Below are positions 49,701-60,064 of a stretch of 60,064 nt of DNA, one piece after another. How positions within the stretch are numbered: the first letter of the stretch is position 1; the number at the start of each line of letters is the position of its first letter. Source of the DNA: Acanthaster planci (taxonomy: Eukaryota > Echinodermata > Asteroidea > Valvatida > Acanthasteridae). The notes under the pieces are model-generated. The model was not told the origin of the DNA. It saw nothing but the letters and a program-made list of their open reading frames with translations, and did not search any database. Made by a program: the position numbers and the translations under genes. Location: contig NW_019091375.1 of NCBI RefSeq assembly GCF_001949145.1, positions 1,090-61,153 of the forward strand. The letters run 5' to 3'.

Positions 49701-52700
49701 GGATTCATTTTCTGAGTTATTGTAGGCGCATCAATTTTCCTAATTCAACTGAACTTGTTCAACATCATCAACTGTGAGTTAATACGTTCACTCCACTGCA
49801 TATCTATCACAAAACTGAACACTGGTTAGTTATGAGGAACCAGAAGCATTGTTAATGTGAAGAAACAAGAGATTAACATCTGAAAACAAAACTTAAAATT
49901 TGTACACACGATCACAGTGGAAGAGAACATTACTCATTCACAACACCTACAATTCACATAAAGTTACATTCTAAAATAACCTGACAAATGACGAATGAAT
50001 AAAAATGTGTTTGTAGCTTGCCACAAAACGGATAGATTCTAAATCTGAGAAACAATATACATGTAATTATTATGAAGGATATGTTTTGCTGGAAACCTTG
50101 TTTGTTTCTGGATGAGAGCAGCCATATTTAATGTCATTAGCAGGTACATCAAAAGTAAAGTACACCTGCAGCATTGTCAAGTTACATAAAATGCAAGAAA
50201 AATTTCCCAAGTTATGAATTATAAATCAAATACATGTAGCCCAATGTTGCAAAATGGCTGAATTTATAGACTGATGAAAAGGGGGATTTACAGCTAGACT
50301 TTATCAAGAATTGTGGTGTTCACAACTGCTTCAGAATGAAAAATAACTTTGGACTTCTCTGTCAATTTGCTACCTTATTGGGTGTGAATATCCACTGAAA
50401 ATAATGATTGAAAGAAAATCAATAGAAATATCTAGGTAAATAATCACATACACACCTGCCTTCTGGCCAAAACCCAAAAGCATGTGACTATTTAACAGCA
50501 TCCATTCTGAGAAATCATCTGGGTGTCATTTCAACTCTTACATCCAACTCTACTCAAGATGAAACTTAATCAGTACTTTAAGTTGGCCACGAAAAACAGC
50601 ACTCAGAAATGCCACTAAGACAACAAGTTTTATGCTGTATTCTAAAAGCTGCAAGGCCACATCTCTTTAATGACACTCCACAAGTAACAGCTCGTAACAC
50701 ACTCACCTGCTACACATTGACACTCTTTACACAAGACAATGCACAGGTGATATTGCCTTATTTGGCCGATTATACAGCTGGCTGTGTTTTCTGATTACCC
50801 TGCCTAGCTATTTGCTCCAATCTCTACCTATGTGTGTATTTGCACTCATTTATTTCACACATTGGAATTTCCTGGAGTTATTTAAGATTTCAAACACAGA
50901 TATCTGTCTACAAAAAATCAGCTACATGTACATGTAGTCCCCCAGAAGAAAGCAATGCCAGAAGATCCTACAAACAATCAAAGGGAATAATGTAAACAGG
51001 CAACACCTGTCGTATCTTCTCCAACTCCAAATAGGAGCAAGAGGTTTTTATATAGAAACGACACTCCTCTGGTGGGAACTTAACATGGCAGTATACAGTT
51101 AGACACATTTGGCACAGGACATGCCGAGTACCTGCAATCAATTTATGTTGGTTCGTATATGTATGGTTTCACATGTGCTCAAGGCCTGTACATGAGCTCA
51201 GTTGAAAATTTCTTACCAACCCAGCCTGTCTCTCCTTTACCAGTGAGGGCGCACGTCAACTCAGGGTGGAGAGTCAAAACAAGTGCATAATTAGCTGCTA
51301 TGCTACTTCTCAATTATGGAGGTAATAGGTAGGATTATGCAAATTAGTAGGCGGAGCAATCTGTCATATGAGTGAGTTTGTCTTTGTTAAAATGCATGCA
51401 TGTGAAATGATGGAGATAACAATAGTGTAGATATGTGAAATTACGGACAAGTAGCCAACTTGCACATACCCAGCTTTCAAGATGAACACAGAGATTGCAT
51501 TAATTTTTGGGCGATAATAGATTACTCATTTAAAACCAGATAATAAAAATAACTGCATCTCAGTCGCTGACAAACGTTTCAAAGCAAACTTCACGTAAAA
51601 ACTCTGGAAAGCTTTAACAACATTTTTGATTTGGTAGGGACACGAACTTAAAGCTTGATTGCAGAAGAAAACTGCATGACACATGAGCAAATTGGCTAAA
51701 CTGAGACAAAAGAAGGAACTTGACCGGGGTACAACCTTCAATGAAGTCAACAATACAGCTGTTTCACAATAATGCGCCACCAAGAGTTTGCAACATGTTG
51801 ACCCATGACTATGTGCGAAATTTGTCGACCCAAAGCGCTATTATGAATTGACCACATTGTCTCTTTTGGACACACCACAATGTTGGCATCTTGCTGAGAA
51901 AATCCTTTGTCTTCTGCTGGCACAAAGTGTACCAACAAGATAAGCAGTGATCACCAAAAGTTGCATCTTGCTATAGTCATTACATTCATAGTAATCTTAA
52001 TATAAAGCACATGTTCCACATCACATGTACCTCTGTCAAGCGCCCTCTGTCAAGATTGCAATTTCAAAGTTAACATGGTGACAAGATCTACACAGAAACT
52101 AACTACAATTACCTAGAGCCTCTACCAGTCTCAGATATGAGACCAGAGGCAGTGGGAGAAGCTACAGGTTGTTGAGTAGAATCTACCACACTGTCTGACG
52201 AGCCTGTCATATGATGAATGGGAATGGTGAGAAATAACCACTCAAGAAACAATGATGTAACCGTTGCTATATGAGGAATGAAGAATCTATGGAAAGATAT
52301 CAGTGGCTTGCAATGAACCTCCTTTTAATTGCTCTCTACGAGCAAGTTAGGAAGGTGCAGATTGCCAGCCAATAAAGCAGGCCACCTAAATATTCAACAA
52401 ATTACACAGTAACAAAGCAGTAAATTTTACTCTTGATTAGAAATGGACACAATGTCTCAGGGAAAACAAAATTAAAAACTAACAGTGTTCACACTGGAGT
52501 GTCCACTTGTATTGAGTCAGTGTATTTTTTTTCAATAAGCAAGTACAAGAAAACAAATTCAACTTATTAACTTACATAAATTCATTACAGATGTTATCAA
52601 ATGAGTTAGCAACATAGGTTTTTACTGCTCACTTCAAACTCATTGGATTTCTTTTGACAGATGAGGACCAATTGTCAAAACCATATGCAAACCTTGGCAT

Positions 52701-55700
52701 GCAAGATGTGTGTCACGCAGCCCCTACCAGCCAAACCTTGCTATGCAGCTTTCTACAGTTATCTAATCAAGCTCAAAGCACATGAACATCATTCCTTTGC
52801 AAATGAAATCTGAGGGAAGGAAAGGATTTTCTCCTCAGCAATCTCTGCACTCAAACTTTGTCTGCAAAACTCAAGGTTAACAGCAATGACAGCATTAGAT
52901 ATGTTTCTTTAGCAATCATGCTCAGGGTGGTTTGCAATGAGGAAGCTTTCTTGGGAAATGTTCGTACCTACAACATTTTACTTCTCAGATTTCTGGACAG
53001 CTATTCGAATGTCAAATAATTCAGTATCTAGAACAAGTGTGACTTCTTAAAGTTAGCACGGCCAAAGGAACATAACGAAAACTGCAATTACTAAAAAACT
53101 GATCTTTTCTTAAAAATCAATGAATGACATGCCGCAGTTCACACCAACACTGCAAACAGCTAAAAGCTTCAACAATAACTACAAAAAAGGAAACAAAAAA
53201 ATGACAAGGGAAAAAACACTACAAACCCAAATTTATCCTTAACCTTGAAACCAGTGCATAATATGCGGTGACACCAAGTAACCTGGATTGGTGTTAATCA
53301 GTGCTGTGTAAACTTGGTTAAGCAAACTACTAACCTACTAACCTGGTTAAACAGTCTACTAACCTGGTTTATCTTTATCATGGTTTAGTATTTTCTTAGT
53401 TACAAATGAGCTATAATGGGATCCCGCTACCGTTGCATGAAGGGAAAGTTCATATAAATACGGTGAACACACTTAATATTTTTCTTGAGAATAATTTCAA
53501 ATATTTCAAACCAACTCCTCAATATGATTTGATTGATGATAATGATTAATTTCATCATTCAATCAATCAGCACTCAATCAAACCTTTGATCAAGCAGATT
53601 CACTGAACCTATCATCCAAGGTCAAGCTAAGTTAAGATCAATATATCAACGGAATCAATTACACTCATTCAATTTGGAAGTTGTCAAACATACTAAGATT
53701 GCAAAACCTGCATGTTACATCCCTGCTGAGGAAATTATGCAATACTTCACCACAACCAGAACCTGGAGATACAGCCAGCTAGGGCTCTTGGGTCTGCTTG
53801 GTGTGTTCTTCATATACACCTGTTCATCTTACAGTGTATTCTCTAGACTGAAGCAATTTATTTGTTATTCAACAAGTCCTACTGTAACAAATGACAGTAG
53901 CCACACTGGTCTTACCTTGTACACTCTGCTTTGAGGAAGGTCTCTCTTGACCAAGGAGACTTCCATACGAACGCCTAAAATATGCCAAGCAATGAAAATG
54001 AAGCAATACTTCCTGTTAAGGATTTCAGGCAGAGACAACAATTGCCAGCACTGTTAGATGTTTTGATTTCATTTTCATAATTAGATTTGCTAGATTTTAA
54101 CAACTAACACTAAACCTGAACACACATGTACAAAGGGATCAGCCAACTCTATTCAAATGAGATCCAAAATTCACTAAATGTTAATAATAATAGCCACGTG
54201 AGAAAATATTTACCCATCATAAACGGCAAAAGTTGTAGCTGAGGGACTTCTACTGTCTCTGATTGATGCTCCTGTAGTTCAAACAAAATTGGATAAACAC
54301 AGAGAATAAGGACTCCACACCGTGACATCTGACCACAAACTCATCAAAGTAACTTAACATAATGAGCAGGCATGTCATAACCATACCCATCAGAAAAATG
54401 ACAAGGCTTGACAAGATAAAAATTATTGATTTGCCTGATATTTCTATTTCTCAGATGATATGATCTGTTACCCAGCCAAATATGACTCCAGTTTATACAC
54501 TACCAACCTCTCTTCATAATATCTGGAGTACTCTGATGCCCCATTGAGCCTTCAGACTGTTCATCAAACGGAGAGGGATGTGTCTTGATTGGACTAGCTG
54601 AGCCTATTCTTGACCTCTTGCCTGTCTGGGGTCTGAGCAATAAAACAATAACACCACCAAATTCTCAGTCAGTTTATCCTATCAAGTTTACTACTATCCA
54701 ACTTGATATCACTGTGATTTGAAGAGAAATCCCATTCTTGACATGATGTGACATGACCTACAACCTGACCTTTATGCAGACTTCATTGCCTGTCACATTT
54801 TAATGTGCTGTGCTACCTTAAATATACCCATTAAGGTATACAGGCTGTTGTTGGATTGTAAGCAAAATTACAATGCCTACGACCTCTGACCTGATGGCCA
54901 TGTTTACCTTGTTTTGATGTGTTGTGCAGCTTGTCTTATGTACTCATTGAGGGGTCTCTGTTGCTGTTGTAGTGCATTCATTGTCACCATGTGATTATTA
55001 AAATTCCTATGTTGGAATGGTGACAGGTTTGCGTGAGGGACAACTTCTACGGTGGTTTCAGGCTCAGCTGGACAACGGTTCCAGTTATCAGCGGAAGCTA
55101 GTATCAAGCAGAAAAATTAAACAGTACAATTGAGTACAATTACTTCATGTTAAATTTATCCACTGGAAAAAGATTATCGATGATCATGGCATTTCTGGGC
55201 ATTTTTATGCTGATGATACACTGTTGGCATGCTTTGAGTTTTTCTGATGCTTCATCATTGTCTGTTGTTACTGCCAAACTGGAAACAAGTCTCAATGATA
55301 TTCGTCACTGGATGATAGAAAATAAGCTTAAACTCAATGATTTGAAAAGTGAATTTCTTGTATTGCGATCTCCACATCAGAAACATTATTCTCTAAATGA
55401 TGTCTGCTTTAAGATCGGTAACACCAATATCTATCCTAGTGAAGTTGCCCGCAACCTTGGGGTTGTATTCGATTGTAATTCAACTTTTCATAGACACATT
55501 TCACAGGTGGTCTCCACAGGTTTTTTCTATTTGCAAAAGATCACTGCTGTTAAAAAATATTTGCCCAGCAAACTTCTTGTTATCCTTCCATGCCTTTATA
55601 GCCTCACGGTTGGATTTTGGCGACGCGTTATATTATGGTCTTCCTTTGTATGAGTTAAATCGTCTCCAGAAGCTTCGAACTCAGGCAACTAGATTGTTAT

Positions 55701-58700
55701 TAACAGGAACAAAGAAGAACGAACATATTTCATCAATTCTTGACCGTCTACACTGGCTCCCTGTTCAGCAGCGGATTAAATCTAAACTTTTAATATTTGC
55801 TTTCCGAGCCGTTTGGGGCACTGGACCTGCTTATCTCAGTCTCCCACTTTAACAATTTAAACGACAAACTAGAGTTAATTCAGCTCCAATTCTTGAATGG
55901 AAACGTCCAAAGAAAGTCAGTGCCGGAAAGTCAACTTTGGAATGACTTGCCTGTGTCCTTAAAACAAATTACACTTTTCTCTGATTTAAAGCGAATCTTA
56001 AGATCTATCTTTTTAATATAGTATTAGAGATGTTTTGTTAGAGATTTATTGTGTACGGTATATTATGTGTAGCTGTAATGTTTTGCTCATTTTTATTGTA
56101 GTTTAACAATTTAGTTTTAACTCCTTCTCAACGGGAATTTCTTTCCGAAAGCCGACTCCAAGAATTCCAGCCTCGCTTGGCCACGAAGGCCACCTGCCAA
56201 ACTGCAAATTCTCAGTTTGTGGCCTAGCGTACTCTGCACGCTTTGAATTACACAGTGAAAAGGCTCATTGTTTGGTGGCATGCAACTCTACTCACACTTC
56301 CACATTCCCGTTGCCTCTTTTCAAAGTGGGGACCATTGTGAAGCTGGTAATTATCATGCAAATTCGGTCTTTTCATTTCTGGGCTACACACAAAGACCAA
56401 ATACCACATACACAAGAGCCAGGGTCTGCCTTCTTTCACCGAGTTCGCTCGAGCGTGGGCCGAGAATAATAGCTGAAAAGCGGGCCGAGGATCTCAATTT
56501 TTACGTCGTGTCTTAATGCGTCCCGGCCTGAAGGGGTTAAGCGACACTATAGAAATTATTATTTTTATTATTATTAATTGCTTCATAATGTTCGGTAGCA
56601 ATAATCAGCCACCTTTAATCTGTTGGAGCGAGTACAGTCTCCTATGATGAACTAGGAAGCAAGATCTTTATCTTCACCAAGTACACATTGCAAGGTTATT
56701 TCATGCAGAGACAGCATCTTACACTTAGGACTTCACCTTACAAAATAAAACCGAATGATCGTAATATATCATGCATGCTAGTCAAATGACACAAAGTGTA
56801 ATGAAATGAACCAGGAACTCTGAATATAATGGTACGTCAAGACATGTACAAGTTTTCATCCTACACAATCCTCACAATCAACAAAAATCCAGCCAGCTGA
56901 TTGGCTACAACCTGATCAGTGTACATTCAAACCCTCATCAACGTCACCTTATCCCCTTACCAGTGAATTGTAATCCAGCCAGCTGATTGGCTACATACTG
57001 CTGTGCTAAAGCTTTCTCATGATGCGGGCAGAGCCCGTCCATGTGAGCCATGGGAACACCTGAGGCACTCAATGAAGCACTGCCTGCAGAATAGCGGAAT
57101 GATGGAACATCTATTTGGTCACCATGAAGATGGAGATGAAGATGGTGAATGTGTAGTCACGGCAACAGAAATAAAAAGATGAAATCAAAACGTAGTGAGA
57201 GGAAAAACACAAAGAAACAAGTGCATACAATACTGAAAGTGAGAGGTCAAGACCACAATTCCAATTACTGCTTCAGGATTACAGCACGACAGCCAGTTTG
57301 AGTTCCTAAATGATGCACTTGAATGTGTTCAATAATTGAGAATTCAGATTCTCAGATGAATACTGCAAGTCCTTCAATAAAGCTACTCCCTACTGCTCCG
57401 CTGTCACTTATTACTCAGAGCAGTTGTGCCCTTCTGCGTACAAAATTATCACAAATTGAGAACTGCGTCAACCATCAAGAGGCTTGTACCATTTATCAAG
57501 TGGAACCAATCAAACATTGAATTTAACAGGTGTCTCATGCTACTGAATTCTGTGCAGTGAATATCTGTCCTTTAGAATCAGTTGAAGTGACAAGCCATCC
57601 AGACTTTGATTTGTAGGCAAATGAAATGAGGTCACAACAGAAGGCACGAAGTATAAATTCAGTACATTTGCACGAAGTTCAACGCTCTCAAGCACACTGA
57701 AATTCAACAGTTTAGAAACAGATATGATGGCTTGCATTCCCAAATATACTGAAATAATATCAAGGTGAAACAGACTGAATATGTGAATTATTCAACACAT
57801 TGAAGAAGAAACACAATGTCATTGTTAAAGTGATTTGAAAAGATTACAAGTGAAGACAGAAAACCAAATGTCATGAGTGCTCAAGGTATAACTCAATCCA
57901 AAGTTGCAGTCATGCTGCACAGGGTTGTACAGACACAGTAAAATATCATCAATGTTATTGGATTCAACGTACCTTGACTTGGTTTCAACACACCACTCAT
58001 GAGGTAGGCATTGGTCAAAGCTTCCAAGTATTCAGTCTACAGTCAAATGAAAATGACAGGTGTCATTATCTCTTTCATCGTTGTAAATTTTACTTCTTCA
58101 ATCAATTATCTGAGCTAATAATTAACTGAAACTACCAATGAGAAAAATATCAACATTGTAAACTTGAAAATAAACACAAAAAAAATAAAATGAGAAATAA
58201 GGTAGAAAGTATATAAAACACAATCTAAAAGTGGGACCCATTTTCTCACACCATAAACTCCTGGTCTCACACACAAGTTGAAGGCTGATCACCTATCTCC
58301 AAGCATTGCAATGGAAACAAAAGATTGTGGGTGACTCCAACACATGAACCCACAGTGAAATGCATTGAGATCAGCAACAGTTTAACTATCACAATCAGAC
58401 ATGATCCATCTGACCTGGGCGTCTTTCAATCCTAACAGCCTCATGATATAAGCTTACACTTGGGCTATTCTATAAATCAGGGGTCCAAGTTTTTTCATGA
58501 AGAACACATTCACAAAATTTGTTTCAGGAGAACACATTCTTTAATTTCTGAGAGTGATTAATTACATGTAATGCAAGTTACCTGCCAACCAAATAGAAAT
58601 AGTTTGCAATCAATTTCAGTGATATTTCCATGTCAAATTACACAGGTCAGGTGTAACTGGGACACAAAAATGTCACACTTTTGACCCAAATTTATACAAT

Positions 58701-59841
58701 TACTCATTTTTATAAGCACAGTTTGTTTTGAGACCAGATAAAAAATTCCCGTCCATACAGTCTAGACTAGACAACAAACTCCCATTCATACCTTCTTAAT
58801 GTTCTTCTCTTCACATCTTTCCTGAGCAAATACCGGCATCCCATCTCCTGTCTTGTTGACGACAGATCTTGTCTTACCAGCAGAGTGTAATGTGGAGCGA
58901 TCCATATGACGATACTTCATCTTCTGATTATCCTAAATACCACAAAATAACAGAATTTGTTGATTCCTTTCTAAGGCAAAACTACTTACATGTACATTCA
59001 CGACAAAGACAACATTGGTGTTCTTTCAAACATGAAATAACTATGAGGCTCGAACTGGACCAACAGAGGGCACAATTTTCTTCGCAAACAACTTCGCAAC
59101 TAGGAAAGGCACGTGTTATGATCACATCGCCACCAACAAAATGAGCACTCTGGACATATATGGCTTTTTTTCAACCAATGATGGGGTTGTTTCCGCTTGA
59201 GGAAGATATGCCAAGCGTTAGGGGTCTGTTCACTCCTGGATTCAGAGGCAAGTCGGTAATCTTAAACATACATGTGCAAGTACTGGATGACCTTGTTCAA
59301 CATCAGCCCAATACCCATAGAACTGTTAGACCAGCAGAGTACCCTGTCTCTATATTTCCTCACCTTCTTTGGTGTGGATGGCTTCTTCTCCTCTTCCTTC
59401 TCTTTGGTTTTCTCTAAGCTACTCCTCTTTTTGTCTCGCTCTTTTCGCGTCTTCAACTTCTTCTTTTTGTTTAGCTATTGGAGAAAAAAACAATGGATTT
59501 TCCTTAACAGCATTCTGTTTTCATAGTATTACTTTCCTTTCACATATCTGGACATTTCCCATTTTTAATCCCAAATGACTGTGTTTGACACTCCTTGAGA
59601 GTCTGTGAGTCTAGTTTCAAGGACTTGTTTTCATCTTAACAGAAAAAGAAAACACAGCAGTGTGTTCTAGCAAGGAAACTCACAAATTAAACTACTCTCT
59701 GGGTACAATACACCCAGGTATAAAAAGTTTAAAACTACACAATCGTTGAACTTTAAGAAGTTGGACTTAAGTACCTTTGGTGCAAGAGCAAGCAAATGGA
59801 CAGGCAATCCATCATCCACTGAGCTGTCAGAGCCAGTCGTG
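46717..59841 (-). CDS. Large basic, low-complexity protein, 3' thirteen exons (5' end outside window)
   Basis: Minus-strand exons: 59841–59775, 59474–59364, 58932–58792, 58036–57973, 57083–56961, 55097–54908, 54632–54508, 54271–54214, 53974–53916, 52203–52113, 49302–49203, 48717–47329 and 46899–46717. All junctions are GT–AG and in phase; together they code for 899 residues and a stop, and the first exon enters in phase 2, so the N-terminus lies beyond 60064. In order: an acidic/hydrophobic patch (VDDGLPVHLLALAPK), a Lys/Arg/Glu-rich helix-like stretch (KKKKLKTRKERDKKR), better-conserved-looking parts (TEYLEALTNAYLMSG; CPHHEKALAQQYVANQL; RPLNEYIRQAAQHIKT), then a long Ser/Thr/Gln/Asn-rich tail in the 1.39-kb exon, and a final exon ending MMRYARKK. 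No enzyme motif or membrane span. I do not recognise the family; a cytoskeletal or ciliary regulatory protein would be a guess. The donors after exons 49302–49203 (GTCAAG) and 54632–54508 (GTTGGT) are weak. Confidence 0.8.
47055..47140. repeat. Near-perfect 33-bp-arm hairpin in the last intron of the unknown gene
   Basis: 'gtaggagggactgacgttt' with 'ccatcctagcagaa' (47055–47087) is the reverse complement, with a few mismatches, of 47108–47140 ('ttctgctgggatcaaaacgt' with 'caggcactcctac'). The loop is about 20 bases. The hairpin is between two coding exons, 190 bases from the splice donor. It looks like a small foldback transposon. Confidence 0.85.
48873..49033. repeat. 18-bp tandem repeat, 8 copies plus a partial copy, higher-order unit of 72 bp
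   Basis: The unit ctgctgtgatcaatcaac is repeated from 48873 to 49016, and a degenerate copy follows. Variants are arranged in the order A (ctgctgtga…), B (atgctgtga…), C (ctgctgtaa…), D, then A, B, C again, so units 5–7 repeat units 1–3 and the higher-order unit is 72 bp. The period is divisible by three, which keeps frames open on both strands (plus: VINQPA; minus: LIDYSR). It lies in the intron between exons 49302–49203 and 48717–47329, so it is not coding. Confidence 0.92.
49303..52112 (-). other. 2.8-kb intron of the unknown gene
   Basis: No nested gene or clear mobile element seen. Several TACATG-type palindromes (for example 'tacatgtacatgtag' near 50925). Confidence 0.5.
55140..56580 (+). 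mobile_element. 5'-truncated, frameshifted CR1-like LINE (reverse transcriptase remnant)
   Basis: A FYADDT reverse-transcriptase catalytic motif is read at 55203–55220. The downstream RT thumb/C-terminal region continues in another frame ('AKLETSLNDIRHWMIENKLK', 'ARNLGVVFDCN') from 55250, then in a third frame ('FIASRLDFGDALYYGLP', 'LDRLHWLPVQQRIKSKL') and again in another ('SVPESQLWNDLPVSLKQITLF') near 55920–56018. So there are at least three frame changes, and no endonuclease or N-terminal part. The segment after 56040 is 3' UTR-like and ends with 'gcgacactatagaaattatt' and a TTATTATTA run, as CR1/jockey-clade elements often do. It is dead and lies antisense in an intron (56960–55098) of the minus-strand gene. 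Confidence 0.85.
56886..56995. repeat. 24-bp direct repeat: part of an exon echoed in its flanking intron
   Basis: 'aatccagccagctgattggc' plus 'taca' occurs at 56886–56909 (intron) and, identically, at 56972–56995, inside the exon 57083–56961 of the unknown gene. The offset is 86 bases. The intron copy lacks a splice donor. Confidence 0.85.
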
Positions 59842-60064
59842 CTGCATAAACACATAAAAACAAACCAATTCAATTATTAGAAGTCTGCTATAAATAAGAG
59901 GAAATCTTTGACCATGCCGATCTAGTCCTGATATTTCACTGTCAAGTAGCCAGACACTGTATCTACAGTCAGATCAGTTTAACCTGCCAGACATAATTCT
60001 TCTCATGATGACCACTTCTTGTCTGCCCACAGTTGGATCAGTCCAAGAGTTGACCTGTCAGAGA

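Noticed and set aside
1-60064. CRISPR arrays, rRNA genes, operons
   Set aside because: None seen; the window is eukaryotic and the tandem repeats have no spacer structure.

Overview
This is a eukaryotic, metazoan genomic window. Genes are split into many short exons with GT–AG introns of about 0.1–4 kb, base composition is moderately AT-rich, and UTRs and introns are full of short palindromes (TACATG runs, TAGGCCTA) and small transposon relics. The proteins (a single-copy-type TRAF6, LIN7, LRRC56 and a short TNF-receptor-like protein) fit an invertebrate deuterostome. An echinoderm or other ambulacrarian is my best guess, but that is an inference from overall look and not from a diagnostic marker.

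Layout. 1–6.3 kb: no convincing gene; an old, diverged tandem duplication, interstitial telomere-like motifs and a LINE-tail-like fragment. 6.2–6.98 kb: a minisatellite that changes from a ~45-bp unit to a ~93-bp dimeric unit. 8.5–10.2 kb (minus): a three-exon TNF-receptor-like type I membrane protein. 10.86–11.94 kb (minus): orphan cysteine-rich and basic-site candidate exons that I cannot assign. 12–19 kb: mostly intergenic, with degenerate ACTCG repeats and MITEs. 20.05–26.67 kb (plus): a complete six-exon TRAF6. 31.19–37.19 kb (minus): a complete five-exon LIN7. 39.38–44.26 kb (plus): a complete twelve-exon LRRC56. 46.7–59.84 kb (minus, 5' end outside the window): thirteen exons of a large basic/low-complexity protein that I do not recognise; one of its introns carries a degenerate CR1-like LINE.

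Exon phases were checked base by base and are compatible at every junction of the TNFR-like gene, TRAF6, LIN7, LRRC56 and the visible part of the unknown gene. TRAF6 is the cytoplasmic E3 ligase/adaptor of TNFR/TLR/IL-1R signalling, and a TNFR-like gene lies about 10 kb away in divergent orientation; a functional link is only suggestive. LIN7 (cell polarity scaffold) and LRRC56 (ciliary dynein assembly/transport) are divergently arranged about 2.2 kb apart and may share a promoter region.

I looked for an undescribed system and did not find a convincing one. The most unusual items are a ~900-bp foldback element with a tRNA-like sequence in its loop, the two-level minisatellite, a TIR-bearing MITE family with three copies, a near-perfect 33-bp intronic hairpin, and the unassigned secreted-looking exons upstream of the TNFR-like gene.
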